From contig CACNEF010000001.1 of assembly GCA_902619485.1 (NCBI GenBank), forward strand, positions 1-64,000: a stretch of 64,000 bases of DNA, written 5' to 3'. Positions 15,149-23,986 of the stretch are shown here, in pieces. Positions within the stretch are counted from its first letter, which is position 1. Each line of letters starts with the position of its first letter. The notes under the pieces were generated by a model, which was not told where the DNA came from, did no database searches, and was given only the letters and a program-made list of their open reading frames with translations. The stretch comes from an uncultured SAR116 cluster alpha proteobacterium (GTDB lineage Bacteria; Pseudomonadota; Alphaproteobacteria; Puniceispirillales; Marisalimonadaceae). Position numbers and translations under genes: made by a program.

Positions 15149-16342
15149 TTATATTTTTATAGTACCCTTAGAAACAAAGCTTTCAATCTCAAATTCTGAA
15201 TAACCCAAATCAGTTAAAATTTCTTTGGTGTTTTCGCCAAGAGATGGAGCATGCAATCCCTCAGAAGTTTCATCTTCATTAAATTCTACTGGAAAACTTG
15301 GATACAATACTTTTCCCTCGGTTGGATGATCTTTGATTTTAAAAAAATTTATTTTTTTAAGATGTTCATCTTCAAAAAGGTCCTTTGGAAAATTTACTTT
15401 AGTCGCTGGTATATCTTTTTCTCTTAGATTTTTGATCCAAAAACTAGTATTTCTTTTTTTTAATTCTTCAGACAAAATCTTGTATAATTCATCAATATTT
15501 TGGTTTCTTGATTCTAATGAACAAAATTTAGGATCTTTCAAAATATTTTCTCTTTTTATGATACTAAAAAACCTTAACCACTGATCATCACTATATGGGA
15601 GTACAGCTATATATCCATCTAATGTCTTGTAAGGTTTTCTGTTTGGAGAAGATTGTCTAGGATAAATAGGTGGAGCTTTTGGTGGTAAAAAATTATAACC
15701 ATATAAATGTTCGACTAAAGTAAAATCAACCATGGTTTCCATCATTGGAACTTCTAATTCTGTACCCTCTCCATTTTTTTCTCGATTATATAATGCGCTT
15801 AAAATTGACATTCCAAGCATTAAACCAGTAACTTTATCAGCCGTTGCTCCAGATGTGTAGCTTGGTTGATCTGAGTATGTTTCTTGATACGCAGCCATTC
15901 CACTTATTGCTTGAATTGTATCATCAAATGCTGGAAGTCCTGCATAAGGCCCTCTGGAAGAAAAACCAACTGCGTTTGCTGTAATAATCTTAGGGTTAAT
16001 CTTAATAAAATCAGAATGTGTTAATCTTAATTTCTTTAAAGACGCCTTTCTAATATTTGATACAAAAACATCCGATTTTTTGATTAATTTATAAATTATC
16101 AACCGGCCGTCTGCTGATTTAAGGTCAACGCTAATACTTTTTTTATTCCTGTTAATATTTAAAAAAACTGCTGCCATTCCTTTATTGACACTAGGACCGA
16201 TATATCTGGTATTATCACCAGAAAGTGTTTCAACTTTTATAATTTCAGCTCCCATATCAGCTAATAACCTTGTACAAAAAGGAACCATCAATATTGATGA
16301 CGCGTCAATTATCTTAATACCCTTTAAAGGTGCTTTTTTCAT
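15149..16342 (-). CDS. Class III CoA-transferase (CaiB/BaiF family)
   Basis: Family III CoA-transferases move CoA between carboxylic acids through an aspartyl-CoA thioester and act as interlocked dimers. The catalytic aspartate is Asp169 in GATADKVTG. The N-terminal block LLADMGAEIIKVE and the MMETMVDF segment are typical, and the 397-residue length fits. It is the promoter-proximal gene ahead of the dehydrogenase, suggesting a short pathway for activating and oxidising an organic acid. The ATG at 16342 is divergent from ccmA. The actual acid cannot be named from the sequence. Confidence 0.92.
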   Translation of the reverse strand: MKKAPLKGIKIIDASSILMVPFCTRLLADMGAEIIKVETLSGDNTRYIGPSVNKGMAAVFLNINRNKKSISVDLKSADGRLIIYKLIKKSDVFVSNIRKASLKKLRLTHSDFIKINPKIITANAVGFSSRGPYAGLPAFDDTIQAISGMAAYQETYSDQPSYTSGATADKVTGLMLGMSILSALYNREKNGEGTELEVPMMETMVDFTLVEHLYGYNFLPPKAPPIYPRQSSPNRKPYKTLDGYIAVLPYSDDQWLRFFSIIKRENILKDPKFCSLESRNQNIDELYKILSEELKKRNTSFWIKNLREKDIPATKVNFPKDLFEDEHLKKINFFKIKDHPTEGKVLYPSFPVEFNEDETSEGLHAPSLGENTKEILTDLGYSEFEIESFVSKGTIKI

Positions 16343-16375
16343 CTTTTACTCATTCATTTAATTAAGTTTAAGAAT

Positions 16376-16404
16376 TTGTAGTAAAAATAATTGAGTAATA
16401 TTAT
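16376..16404 (+). promoter_or_regulatory. Candidate sigma70-type promoter for the ccm operon
   Basis: TTGTAG and TATTAT separated by 17 bases lie about 95 bases upstream of ccmA in the divergent gap with the CoA-transferase gene. The match is moderate and the region is very AT-rich, so chance matches are likely. Confidence 0.3.
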
Positions 16405-16421
16405 TTATATAAATAGTTTAA

Positions 16422-16450
16422 AAAAACTCATTTATGTTACAAGAGTTTTT
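16422..16450. repeat. Inverted repeat in ccmA leader
   Basis: Perfect 8-base arms AAAAACTC (16422-16429) and GAGTTTTT (16443-16450) enclose a 13-base loop, downstream of the candidate promoter and about 48 bases before ccmA. It could be an operator, an attenuator, or a leftward terminator. Low confidence in function. Confidence 0.4.
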
Positions 16451-16497
16451 ATTAATATTGTATAAAAATAACTTATGATCAATTATACAGGTACTTA

Positions 16498-17130
16498 ATG
16501 CTTTATCTAAAAGATGTGATAATAAATAGAGGTTCTAAAATTGTTTTTAATAATTGGAGCGCTAAAATTGAGAACTCTAAAGTCACAATCATAAGTGGTA
16601 AAAATGGTGTTGGAAAATCAACCTTATTAAGAGCAATAGCTGGCATGATACCCCTAGAAAAAGGCATTGTAAAAAATTTTAATAATGAAATTTTTAAAGA
16701 TAAAATTAAATGGGGAAAAAATTTAATCTACATTGATACTAAAAATGGTTTATCCAAAGATTTAACAGTTTATGAAAATTTAAAAACTTGGTCAGAAATG
16801 AAGGGTTGGGGAACTAGTGATGATGATCTTCAAAGAGCTCTCGACAGTGTAGACATGCTAAATCATAAAAACTTATATGTTTCACAATGCTCAGAAGGTT
16901 TAAAGAAAAGAGCAGCATTATCCAGGTTATATTTGTCTTTTTTATTTGATGTAGAGTTTTGGTTATTAGATGAGCCTACTAATGAATTAGACAAGAAAAG
17001 CATAATTTTATTTAACAAATTAATACAAAAATTTTTAGAAAATAAAGGTACTGTTTTGTTAGCTTGTCATGAATTAAAATTATTTGATTTTAGTTACGAA
17101 TTACTAAATTTAGATTTATTGAAGAAGTAA
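16498..17130 (+). CDS. ccmA: Heme exporter ATP-binding protein CcmA
   Basis: CcmA is the cytosolic ATPase of the CcmABCD complex, which releases holo-CcmE during c-type cytochrome maturation. Walker A is GKNGVGKST near residues 37-45, Walker B is WLLDEPTNELD and the H-loop is LLACHE. The ABC signature reads CSEGLKKRAALSRL; the usual LSGGQ is altered, but its second Ser and the Gly are kept, as in other CcmA proteins. The length of 210 aa is normal. It opens a colinear ccmABCDEFGHI operon and is followed by ccmB after 9 bases. Confidence 0.95.
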   Translation: MLYLKDVIINRGSKIVFNNWSAKIENSKVTIISGKNGVGKSTLLRAIAGMIPLEKGIVKNFNNEIFKDKIKWGKNLIYIDTKNGLSKDLTVYENLKTWSEMKGWGTSDDDLQRALDSVDMLNHKNLYVSQCSEGLKKRAALSRLYLSFLFDVEFWLLDEPTNELDKKSIILFNKLIQKFLENKGTVLLACHELKLFDFSYELLNLDLLKK

Positions 17131-17139
17131 AATTACATA

Positions 17140-17829
17140 ATGTCCTTAAAATCAAGTTTTATTCAAATTTTTATTTCACATATAAAAAGAGAATTTTTGA
17201 TAAATTTCAGATCATTAGTTGACGTCATATCAATTATTAGTTTTATGATTTTGATAGTAATACTATTTATTCTTGGTATTGGCCCATTTGAAGAAAAATT
17301 GAGATTGATTTCTAACGCTATTTTTTGGATAGGGCTAATTTTAGCAATAATCCCTTCTTTAGAAAAAACTTTACAAAGAGATTATGATAATGGTTGGCTA
17401 GATCAGACTATAACCAGTCCAACACCGATGGAACTTATTTTATTATCTAAAAGTCTTGCTTATTGGTTGATAGTAATAATTCCATTGGTAATTTCTTTAC
17501 CATTATTTATAGTTCTATTAAAAATTAGCCTAAAATTGATACCATGGCTCCTCATAAGTATACTCGTTGGTGGCCTTTCAATTTCACTTATTGGAATTAT
17601 AGGCTCTGCTCTAACTTTAGGTGCAAAAAGAGGAAATATTTTATTACCAATATTGATCATACCTTTGATAATTCCTATCTTAATATTTGGAGTTGGAATT
17701 AGTGAAGCAGTTATTATAAATGAGTCACCTGTAGGTAATTTATTTTTATTAATTGGATTTACATTAATATATCTCGTGATATCGCCTTTTATTTCAGCTT
17801 TTCTGGTTAGGATAGCAATAAGTCGTTAA
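17140..17829 (+). CDS. ccmB: Heme exporter membrane protein CcmB
   Basis: CcmB is the six-helix inner-membrane partner of CcmA. The 229-residue protein begins with the family block HIKREFLINFRSLVD. It continues with GPFEEKLRLISNAIFWIGL and LEKTLQRDYDNGWLDQ, then several hydrophobic helices with LTLGAKRGN between them. The length matches CcmB. Gene position between ccmA and ccmC removes doubt. It is followed by a 71-base spacer before ccmC, the largest gap inside the operon. Confidence 0.95.
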   Translation: MSLKSSFIQIFISHIKREFLINFRSLVDVISIISFMILIVILFILGIGPFEEKLRLISNAIFWIGLILAIIPSLEKTLQRDYDNGWLDQTITSPTPMELILLSKSLAYWLIVIIPLVISLPLFIVLLKISLKLIPWLLISILVGGLSISLIGIIGSALTLGAKRGNILLPILIIPLIIPILIFGVGISEAVIINESPVGNLFLLIGFTLIYLVISPFISAFLVRIAISR

Positions 17830-17900
17830 ATTATTTTGGTAAAAAATATAGATGTTGGAATTTGATTACTTCATGAGTATTAAAAGAAAGATTTTTGTTA

Positions 17901-18641
17901 ATGTTTGATTGGCTAGCTAATCCAAATAGGTTCAATAGAATAACTGAAAAAATTCAGCCATATATTCTTTTAATTTCCGTAATTACACTTATCTCAGGAC
18001 TATATTTTGGTCTTTTTGATAGTCCAAAAGATTATCAGCAAGGGGATGCTGTTAGAATAATGTATGTTCATGTTCCCTCGGCTTGGCTGGCATCATTTTT
18101 ATATTTTAGTCTCGCTATTTCGTGTATTTTTTATTTAGTATGGAAACATCCTTTAGCTGATTTAGTTTCAAGTTCAATTGCACCAATTGGCACCCTATTT
18201 TCAGCTCTAACATTAGTCACTGGTTCACTATGGGGAAAACCAATGTGGGGCACATGGTGGGTATGGGATGCAAGATTAACATCAATGCTGGTATTATTCT
18301 TTTTTTATCTGGGCTATATATTACTAAGTAATGCTTTTGAAAGAAAAATTGATGGATCTAAAACAGCATCTGTTCTAGCTATAGTTGGGCTAATCAATCT
18401 GCCTATTGTTAAGTTTTCTGTTGATTGGTGGCATACTCTTCATCAGCCAGCAAGTATCATTAAAATAGGAGGTCCGTCTATCGATGATAAAATGTTGTTA
18501 CCACTTATCCTTATGTTTTTTGCTTTAAGTTTTTTTTCTTTATATATGATAATTTTGAACGTAAAAACGAAATTGATTGAAAAAAAATGTGAAGCATTAT
18601 TATTAAAATCAAATTTAGAAGAAATATCGAAAATAGGATAA
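17901..18641 (+). CDS. ccmC: Heme handling protein CcmC
   Basis: CcmC binds heme on the periplasmic side and loads it on CcmE. The tryptophan-rich WWD motif is visible as WGTWWVWDARLTSM, flanked by six membrane segments. The conserved histidines lie in MYVHVPSAWLA and in VDWWHTLHQPAS. I use ATG 17901 (246 aa). A TTG at 17895 is in frame two codons earlier, but neither has a strong ribosome site. The gene ends 3 bases before ccmD. Confidence 0.96.
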   Translation: MFDWLANPNRFNRITEKIQPYILLISVITLISGLYFGLFDSPKDYQQGDAVRIMYVHVPSAWLASFLYFSLAISCIFYLVWKHPLADLVSSSIAPIGTLFSALTLVTGSLWGKPMWGTWWVWDARLTSMLVLFFFYLGYILLSNAFERKIDGSKTASVLAIVGLINLPIVKFSVDWWHTLHQPASIIKIGGPSIDDKMLLPLILMFFALSFFSLYMIILNVKTKLIEKKCEALLLKSNLEEISKIG

Positions 18642-18644
18642 AAT

Positions 18645-18803
18645 ATGAATGAATTATTTTGGATAATGCAAGGCTATGAAATTTATATATGGCCAAGCTA
18701 CATATTAACTTTACTAAGCTTAGGTCTCCTTTTCGTTCATTCAATCAAACAATCTCAAAAAGCTAAAAAGTTACTTAATCAGTTAACAAAAACAAAAAAT
18801 TAA
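18645..18803 (+). CDS. ccmD: Heme exporter small protein CcmD
   Basis: CcmD is a single-span protein needed to release holo-CcmE from the CcmC complex. This 52-residue frame lies between ccmC and ccmE and has the family pattern: MQGYEIYIWPSY at residues 8-19, one hydrophobic helix (about 20-33), then a basic tail (KQSQKAKKLL). The length and position fit CcmD, although weak conservation makes the gene easy to miss. ATG 18645 starts 3 bases after the ccmC stop. Confidence 0.9.
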   Translation: MNELFWIMQGYEIYIWPSYILTLLSLGLLFVHSIKQSQKAKKLLNQLTKTKN

Positions 18804-18832
18804 ATTTTAAAACATAGATCGATGTAAAATAG

Positions 18833-19276
18833 ATGAATTCCAAATATAGACGCCTATTTATTACAATTGTAATTATATTAACACTTGGACTAGCAACTAA
18901 ATTAATATTAATGGCGCTGGAAGATAATATTGTTTATTTTTATACGCCAGATGATTTAATTGAAAAATTTGGTGATACTAAAAATATTCAAAATAAAATC
19001 AGAATTGGCGGTTTGGTTCTAGAAAGCTCAATAAAAAAAGAAGGTGAAAAAACTATCTTCATGATTACTGATAGAAAAAAAGAAGTTAAAGTTGTGTTTA
19101 AAGGGCCACTTCCAGATTTGTTTAGAGAAGGCCAAGGTATTGTTGCAGAGGGTATGTTCCAAAATAATAATTTTATTGCTAGTGAGGTACTAGCAAAACA
19201 TGACGAAAATTACATGCCTCCAGAAGTTGCTGACGCTTTAAAAAAAAATAATGTTTGGAAAGGTGAATCTGATTAA
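18833..19276 (+). CDS. ccmE: Heme chaperone CcmE
   Basis: CcmE covalently holds heme in the periplasm before transfer to apocytochrome c. One N-terminal membrane anchor (residues 8-28) is followed by an OB-fold domain. The heme-binding histidine is His123 in LAKHDENYMP, with the conserved Tyr127 four residues later. The length of 147 aa is standard. Its stop codon is directly followed by the ccmF ATG without a spacer. Confidence 0.97.
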   Translation: MNSKYRRLFITIVIILTLGLATKLILMALEDNIVYFYTPDDLIEKFGDTKNIQNKIRIGGLVLESSIKKEGEKTIFMITDRKKEVKVVFKGPLPDLFREGQGIVAEGMFQNNNFIASEVLAKHDENYMPPEVADALKKNNVWKGESD

Positions 19277-21217
19277 ATGATACCTGAATTAGGACATATT
19301 CTTGTGATAATCACATTTGTTATTTCAATAATGCAATGCTTTTACTGGCTTTGTAATTTGAGATATACGAACATCGATGTAGTGCGAGTTCTTCAAAAAG
19401 GTTCTCTTATAAATTTTTTATTTATTTTTTTATCTTTTTTAATTTTAACATATAGTTTTATTACATCTGACTTTTCTCTATTAATAGTCTCTAACAACTC
19501 GCATACTTTAAAACCATTGATATATAAAATTAGTGGGGTATGGGGTAATCACGAAGGTTCACTTTTATTGTGGGTATTAATTTTATCTGCTTTTACTTTT
19601 TTTGTTTCTTTTAAAGATTCTATAAATTCAAAACTTTTAGGTTCAATTATTGGAGTTCAGACTATAATTTTGACACTTTTTTTAGCTTTCATATTATTTA
19701 CATCTAACCCTTTTGAAAGAGTTGATGAAATACCTTTAGATGGAAGAGGTTTAAATCCTTTGCTACAAGATCCAGGTTTAGCTCTTCATCCTCCAATGCT
19801 TTATATTGGTTATGTTGGATTATCAGTATCATTTTCTTTTGCAGTAGCTGCACTTATTACTGGGGAAATTAATAAAGATTGGGCTCGTCAAATGAGGCCA
19901 TGGATTGCAATTGCTTGGTCTGCTCTAACAATTGGTATTGCTCTTGGAAGTTGGTGGGCATATTACGAATTAGGTTGGGGTGGTTGGTGGTTTTGGGATC
20001 CAGTTGAAAATGCATCTTTTATGCCATGGTTAGTTGCAACAGCATTGCTACACTGTGTAAGAATACTCGAAAAAAAATTAATATTTATAAACTGGACAAT
20101 TTTGTTATCAATCCTCGCTTTTTCCTTTTCTTTATTAGGCACTTTTATCGTAAGATCAGGGTTATTAACGTCAGTACATGCTTTTGCTTCCGATCCTTCG
20201 AGAGGAGTTTTTATTTTAATAATTTTAGGTATATCAATAGGTGTTCCTCTAATTTTATATACAATTAAAAGCTCATCTTTTAATGAAGAAAAAAGTAATT
20301 TTGATATAGTCAGTAAAGAAAGTGCAATTTTAGTAAATAATTTATTTCTTGTTACAGCAACTTTAACAGTTTTGATAGGCACTCTGTACCCTTTATTTTT
20401 AGATGCTATTAATGGAAACAAGGTATCTATTGGTCCAGCATATTATAACGCTACTTTTGCTCCAATTATGGCACCAGTTGTGTTTTTGATGGCTATTGCA
20501 CCATTCTTAAATTGGAAAAAATACACAGATAAAAATTTTATAAAAAAAATAATATTTCTATCTGTTGTAACTTTCTTAGGAGGGACATTATTGTACTTAA
20601 TTAAAGAAAAATCAATTTTTGCATTAATATGTGGCTCTCTTTCAATTTGGCTTTTCACAGGAGTTATTACCGATCTAATTTCAAAAATTCGAGAGGCTAA
20701 GGTTAAATTGCAAAACATAAAACAATTATTTTTCTTTATCTCAAAAATTAATTTAGGAATACATGTAGCACATATTGGAGTCGCAATTTTTCTTGCAGGA
20801 GTTACTGGAGAACAATTTTATAAAAGCGAGTATAATGTAATAAAAAAAGTTGGCGATATAACAAATATTGGAACAAAATCATTAAAGTTTGATAAAATTG
20901 AAAATATAGATGGACCTAATTACAACTCACTAATGGCAACCTTTACTCTTTACGAAAATAATAAATTTATTAGTAAATTAAGGCCAGAAAAACGTTTTTA
21001 TATTAATGAAAAAAGCCAGACAACAGAAGCAGCAATCTTATCAGATTTTTGGGGTGATACATATTTAGTACTAGGTGAAGGAGACACCAAAACAGGATGG
21101 TCTTTAAGAATATATTCAAACCCATTAGTATCTTGGATATGGGCAGGTACTTTTTTTATGGCAGTCGGAGGTATCTTATCTGTCACACAAAAATCATCAA
21201 GATTTAGAAATGTTTAA
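19277..21217 (+). CDS. ccmF: Cytochrome c heme lyase subunit CcmF
   Basis: CcmF is the large multispan synthetase that, with CcmH/CcmI, attaches heme to the CXXCH cysteines. The WWD signature is present as GWGGWWFWDPVENASFMPW, preceded by NPLLQDPGLALHPPMLYIGY. The protein has about 14 hydrophobic segments and a periplasmic domain near its C-terminus, for a total of 646 residues. The ATG abuts the ccmE stop, indicating translational coupling. All expected regions are present. Confidence 0.97.
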   Translation: MIPELGHILVIITFVISIMQCFYWLCNLRYTNIDVVRVLQKGSLINFLFIFLSFLILTYSFITSDFSLLIVSNNSHTLKPLIYKISGVWGNHEGSLLLWVLILSAFTFFVSFKDSINSKLLGSIIGVQTIILTLFLAFILFTSNPFERVDEIPLDGRGLNPLLQDPGLALHPPMLYIGYVGLSVSFSFAVAALITGEINKDWARQMRPWIAIAWSALTIGIALGSWWAYYELGWGGWWFWDPVENASFMPWLVATALLHCVRILEKKLIFINWTILLSILAFSFSLLGTFIVRSGLLTSVHAFASDPSRGVFILIILGISIGVPLILYTIKSSSFNEEKSNFDIVSKESAILVNNLFLVTATLTVLIGTLYPLFLDAINGNKVSIGPAYYNATFAPIMAPVVFLMAIAPFLNWKKYTDKNFIKKIIFLSVVTFLGGTLLYLIKEKSIFALICGSLSIWLFTGVITDLISKIREAKVKLQNIKQLFFFISKINLGIHVAHIGVAIFLAGVTGEQFYKSEYNVIKKVGDITNIGTKSLKFDKIENIDGPNYNSLMATFTLYENNKFISKLRPEKRFYINEKSQTTEAAILSDFWGDTYLVLGEGDTKTGWSLRIYSNPLVSWIWAGTFFMAVGGILSVTQKSSRFRNV

Positions 21218-21226
21218 TAAAATATT

Positions 21227-21796
21227 ATGAAAAATAATTTGAAAATTTTAAATGTTTTACCTTTAACAATATTTTTTTTTATAATATTGTCATCGATTAT
21301 AGTTTTATATCAATTAAAAGTCGATAAAAGAATTGAACGATCTTTAACTTCTCAATTAATTGGAAAAAACATTCCTGAGGCATTAATTCCTAAAGAAAAC
21401 TTCATTGAAAAAATTAATAATTTACAAAATTTAAATTTTGAAAAATATCATGACCAAATTTTTGCCGTTAATTTTTTTGCATCATGGTGTGCTCCCTGTA
21501 GAATAGAAGCACCAGTTATTGATAAATTAAGTAAAACTCTACCAGTTATTGGAATAGCATATAAAGATAAATATCTAGATACAAAAAAATTTTTGGATAA
21601 TTTTGGTAATCCTTATATAGAAACAGGAATTGACAAATCTGGTAAAATAGCTATCGAGTGGGGAGTTTACGGAGTGCCAGAAACCTTTCTAATTAATAAG
21701 AAAGGTGAAATAATTTATCGTCATGCTGGCCCACTTCTATATAGTATTTTTAAAGACGAAGTTTTGCCATTCTTAAAGAGTATTAAGAATGACTAG
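21227..21796 (+). CDS. ccmG: Periplasmic thioredoxin-like protein CcmG/DsbE
   Basis: CcmG is a membrane-tethered thioredoxin that reduces apocytochrome c or CcmH. One N-terminal anchor (residues 10-30) precedes a thioredoxin fold with the active site WCAPC (Cys88, Cys91) and the conserved cis-Pro region GVYGVPETFLI. The length of 189 aa is normal. Its 3' end overlaps ccmH by 8 bases, so translation is coupled. Electrons probably come from the DsbD-like protein at 48241. Confidence 0.95.
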   Translation: MKNNLKILNVLPLTIFFFIILSSIIVLYQLKVDKRIERSLTSQLIGKNIPEALIPKENFIEKINNLQNLNFEKYHDQIFAVNFFASWCAPCRIEAPVIDKLSKTLPVIGIAYKDKYLDTKKFLDNFGNPYIETGIDKSGKIAIEWGVYGVPETFLINKKGEIIYRHAGPLLYSIFKDEVLPFLKSIKND

Positions 21797-22187
21797 AAAG
21801 TATAATATAATTATAATATTTTCTTTTTTATTTTTTTTTAGTAATGAATTTGAGATCTTTGCGAAATCTATAAATAATGAAACCAATATAAACAACAGAA
21901 CAAGGGAGATTTCTCAAAACATTAGATGCCTTGTTTGTCAAAATCAAAGTATAGACGAGTCTAATTCAGAATTAGCAAAAGATTTGAAGATTTTAATAAG
22001 AGAAAAGCTTATAGTTGGCGTTAGTAACGAAGAAATTTATGGATATTTGAGAGAAAGATATGGAGATTATATCTTGTTAAAACCACCTCTAAATTTAAAT
22101 ACTATCTTATTGTGGTTTTTACCATTTATTGTTTTAATATTTGGCTCAATATTAATTTTCAAAATCATAAAATCTAACCAAAAATAA
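21789..22187 (+). CDS. ccmH: Cytochrome c maturation thiol protein CcmH
   Basis: This is the short CcmH/CycL form: a signal or anchor segment, a thiol motif RCLVCQNQSIDES (Cys47, Cys50) and a C-terminal membrane helix (about residues 105-127). It keeps the apocytochrome heme-binding cysteines reduced. The TPR half found fused in E. coli CcmH is a separate gene here (ccmI), the usual alphaproteobacterial arrangement. The length is 132 aa. Confidence 0.96.
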   Translation: MTRKYNIIIIFSFLFFFSNEFEIFAKSINNETNINNRTREISQNIRCLVCQNQSIDESNSELAKDLKILIREKLIVGVSNEEIYGYLRERYGDYILLKPPLNLNTILLWFLPFIVLIFGSILIFKIIKSNQK

Positions 22188-22200
22188 AAGAGAATAGATA

Positions 22201-23418
22201 ATGTTATTTATTGCTATTTTATTTATTAGTTTTTTTTCAATAATTTGTATTTTTTATAATTTTTCTAATAAAAATTTTTTGAAAATTACAAATTTCAAAC
22301 CTAAATCCAATAAATTTGTCCTTTACGTTAATATTCTATTTTTATTTTTATTAAGTTCACTAATTTATTATAAAATAGGAAATCCATATATAAACATGGA
22401 TCAACTTTACTCTTCAAAAGAAAAACTTTTAAAAAAAAATATTGAACAAAAAAAAATTATAAAACGTGATTTAGATAATTTTGACAAACTAGTTTTGTTA
22501 TCAGATCAAAATCCAAAAAATCTAGACATTCTTCTAGAATTAGCAAGGACTGCTTCACGACTTAATAAAACAGATGTGGAGATCTCATCCTTAACAAAAA
22601 TATTATCTATCAAAAATTCTCCCAATCTCAAATCTCTATTAGCTCAAGCAATTATCAAAAAAGCTGATGGACAAGTCATACCAAAGGCAAAATTACTAAT
22701 TAAAGAAGCTCTATCTGAGGATCCATTAAATCCTGGAGCCAATTATTTAAACGGATTAGCACAATCACAAATTGGTAATGAAATGTTAGCATTTGAAATT
22801 TGGACTGAATTATATCAACGAACTAGTAAAAATGATACTTGGAAAAAAGATCTTGAAAAAAATATAAGAACAGCAGCAAAAAACTTAGGGATTTCTGAAA
22901 AAGCTTTAGAAAATAAGTTAAAGGATAATGTTTTAGCAAATAATGATTTAACGAAAGAAATTTTAAATTTAAATGAAAAAGAACAAAATGTAAGAATTAA
23001 CCAAATGGTTGAACAACTATCAGATCGGCTTAAAAATGACAAAAATGATCTTGAAGGTTGGATTAGGTTATATCAATCTTATAAAGTTTTAGGAAAAAAT
23101 GAAAAAGCATTAAGAGCTATAAGAGATGCCATAAAACTTAATCCACAAAATATAAATTTAAAACAAATACTTTTAAGAGAATTACTACCAACAAACAAAA
23201 AGCCTGTTTTTTCAAAAGAAACAAACAAACTTATAAATGATATTTTAGTTTTAGAGCCCAATAATGTAGATGGTTTATTTTTTAGTGGCTTTGCTGCTTA
23301 CAATAAGGGAGAAAAGAAAAAAGCCATTACTTATTGGGATTTATTACTAAAACAATTACCCAAAGATTCTTTAATGTCAAAAGAAATAAATAAAAGGATT
23401 AGATTACTTCAGGATTAA
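22201..23418 (+). CDS. ccmI: TPR apocytochrome chaperone CcmI
   Basis: CcmI/CycH binds apocytochrome c C-termini and delivers them to the heme lyase. Two N-terminal membrane helices (about 1-20 and 38-58) flank a Lys-rich loop. The periplasmic part contains TPR-like segments (DILLELARTASRL, ANYLNGLAQSQIGNEMLAF, GWIRLYQSYKVLGKNEKAL, and others). At 405 aa the length fits alphaproteobacterial CcmI. The sequence is poorly conserved and Lys/Asn-rich, so the name rests on topology and its position as last gene of the ccm operon. It converges on ispZ with a 1-base gap. Confidence 0.88.
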   Translation: MLFIAILFISFFSIICIFYNFSNKNFLKITNFKPKSNKFVLYVNILFLFLLSSLIYYKIGNPYINMDQLYSSKEKLLKKNIEQKKIIKRDLDNFDKLVLLSDQNPKNLDILLELARTASRLNKTDVEISSLTKILSIKNSPNLKSLLAQAIIKKADGQVIPKAKLLIKEALSEDPLNPGANYLNGLAQSQIGNEMLAFEIWTELYQRTSKNDTWKKDLEKNIRTAAKNLGISEKALENKLKDNVLANNDLTKEILNLNEKEQNVRINQMVEQLSDRLKNDKNDLEGWIRLYQSYKVLGKNEKALRAIRDAIKLNPQNINLKQILLRELLPTNKKPVFSKETNKLINDILVLEPNNVDGLFFSGFAAYNKGEKKKAITYWDLLLKQLPKDSLMSKEINKRIRLLQD

Positions 23419-23419
23419 T

Positions 23420-23977
23420 TTAATCTTTTTTGATTTGGTATTTTTGCATTATTGGCAAAGATAATAACCCAAACCCTAAGGATAAAATTGGAATCCCAAA
23501 AGCTTTAAAAGATACCCATTGATCAGTAGTTAAATTACGCCAAGCTATTTCATTAGCAATAGCCATTACTATAAACATACCAACCCATAACCATGTCAAT
23601 TTGTCCCAGCCCTCCTCTTTTAACGAAACTGCAGATTTCATGATAGCAGCTAATGGGTTCTTACCTAGAATTTTTCCTGAAGCTAAAACTCCTGCAATTA
23701 TTATAGATACTATTGTTGGTTTGATTTTAATAAAAAATTCATCATCAAAAAATATTGTTAATCCACCAAAAAAAACAACCGCAACACATCCAGCAGCAGC
23801 CATCATTGGTATATTTTTAAACCAATACCAAGATAGTATCAGAGATAATAATGTACTTATCACCAAAACTGCTGTACCAGCCATTATGCCGTAAAAATAA
23901 TTAACACCAAAGAACAATAATAGCGGGCCCATCTCTAAAATGGATCTATAACCCTCTTTTTTATCTACTTCCTGCAA
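23420..23977 (-). CDS. ispZ: Inner membrane septation protein A family (YciB/IspZ)
   Basis: YciB/IspZ is a small polytopic inner-membrane protein linked to septation and envelope integrity; its biochemical role is unclear. The N-terminal block LEMGPLLLFFGVNYFYGI and the later AWRNLTTDQWVSFKAFGIP match the family, and five or six hydrophobic helices are visible in 185 aa. The frame begins at TTG 23977. An AGGAG, which overlaps the dusA stop (TAGGAG), lies 6 bases upstream, so a TTG start coupled to dusA is well supported. Confidence 0.92.
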   Translation of the reverse strand: MQEVDKKEGYRSILEMGPLLLFFGVNYFYGIMAGTAVLVISTLLSLILSWYWFKNIPMMAAAGCVAVVFFGGLTIFFDDEFFIKIKPTIVSIIIAGVLASGKILGKNPLAAIMKSAVSLKEEGWDKLTWLWVGMFIVMAIANEIAWRNLTTDQWVSFKAFGIPILSLGFGLLSLPIMQKYQIKKD

Positions 23978-23986
23978 CCAACTCTC

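Noticed and set aside
16498-17130. Altered ABC signature (CSEGL) in CcmA as sign of loss of function
   Set aside because: Walker A, Walker B and H-loop are intact and CcmA signatures vary; the operon is complete.
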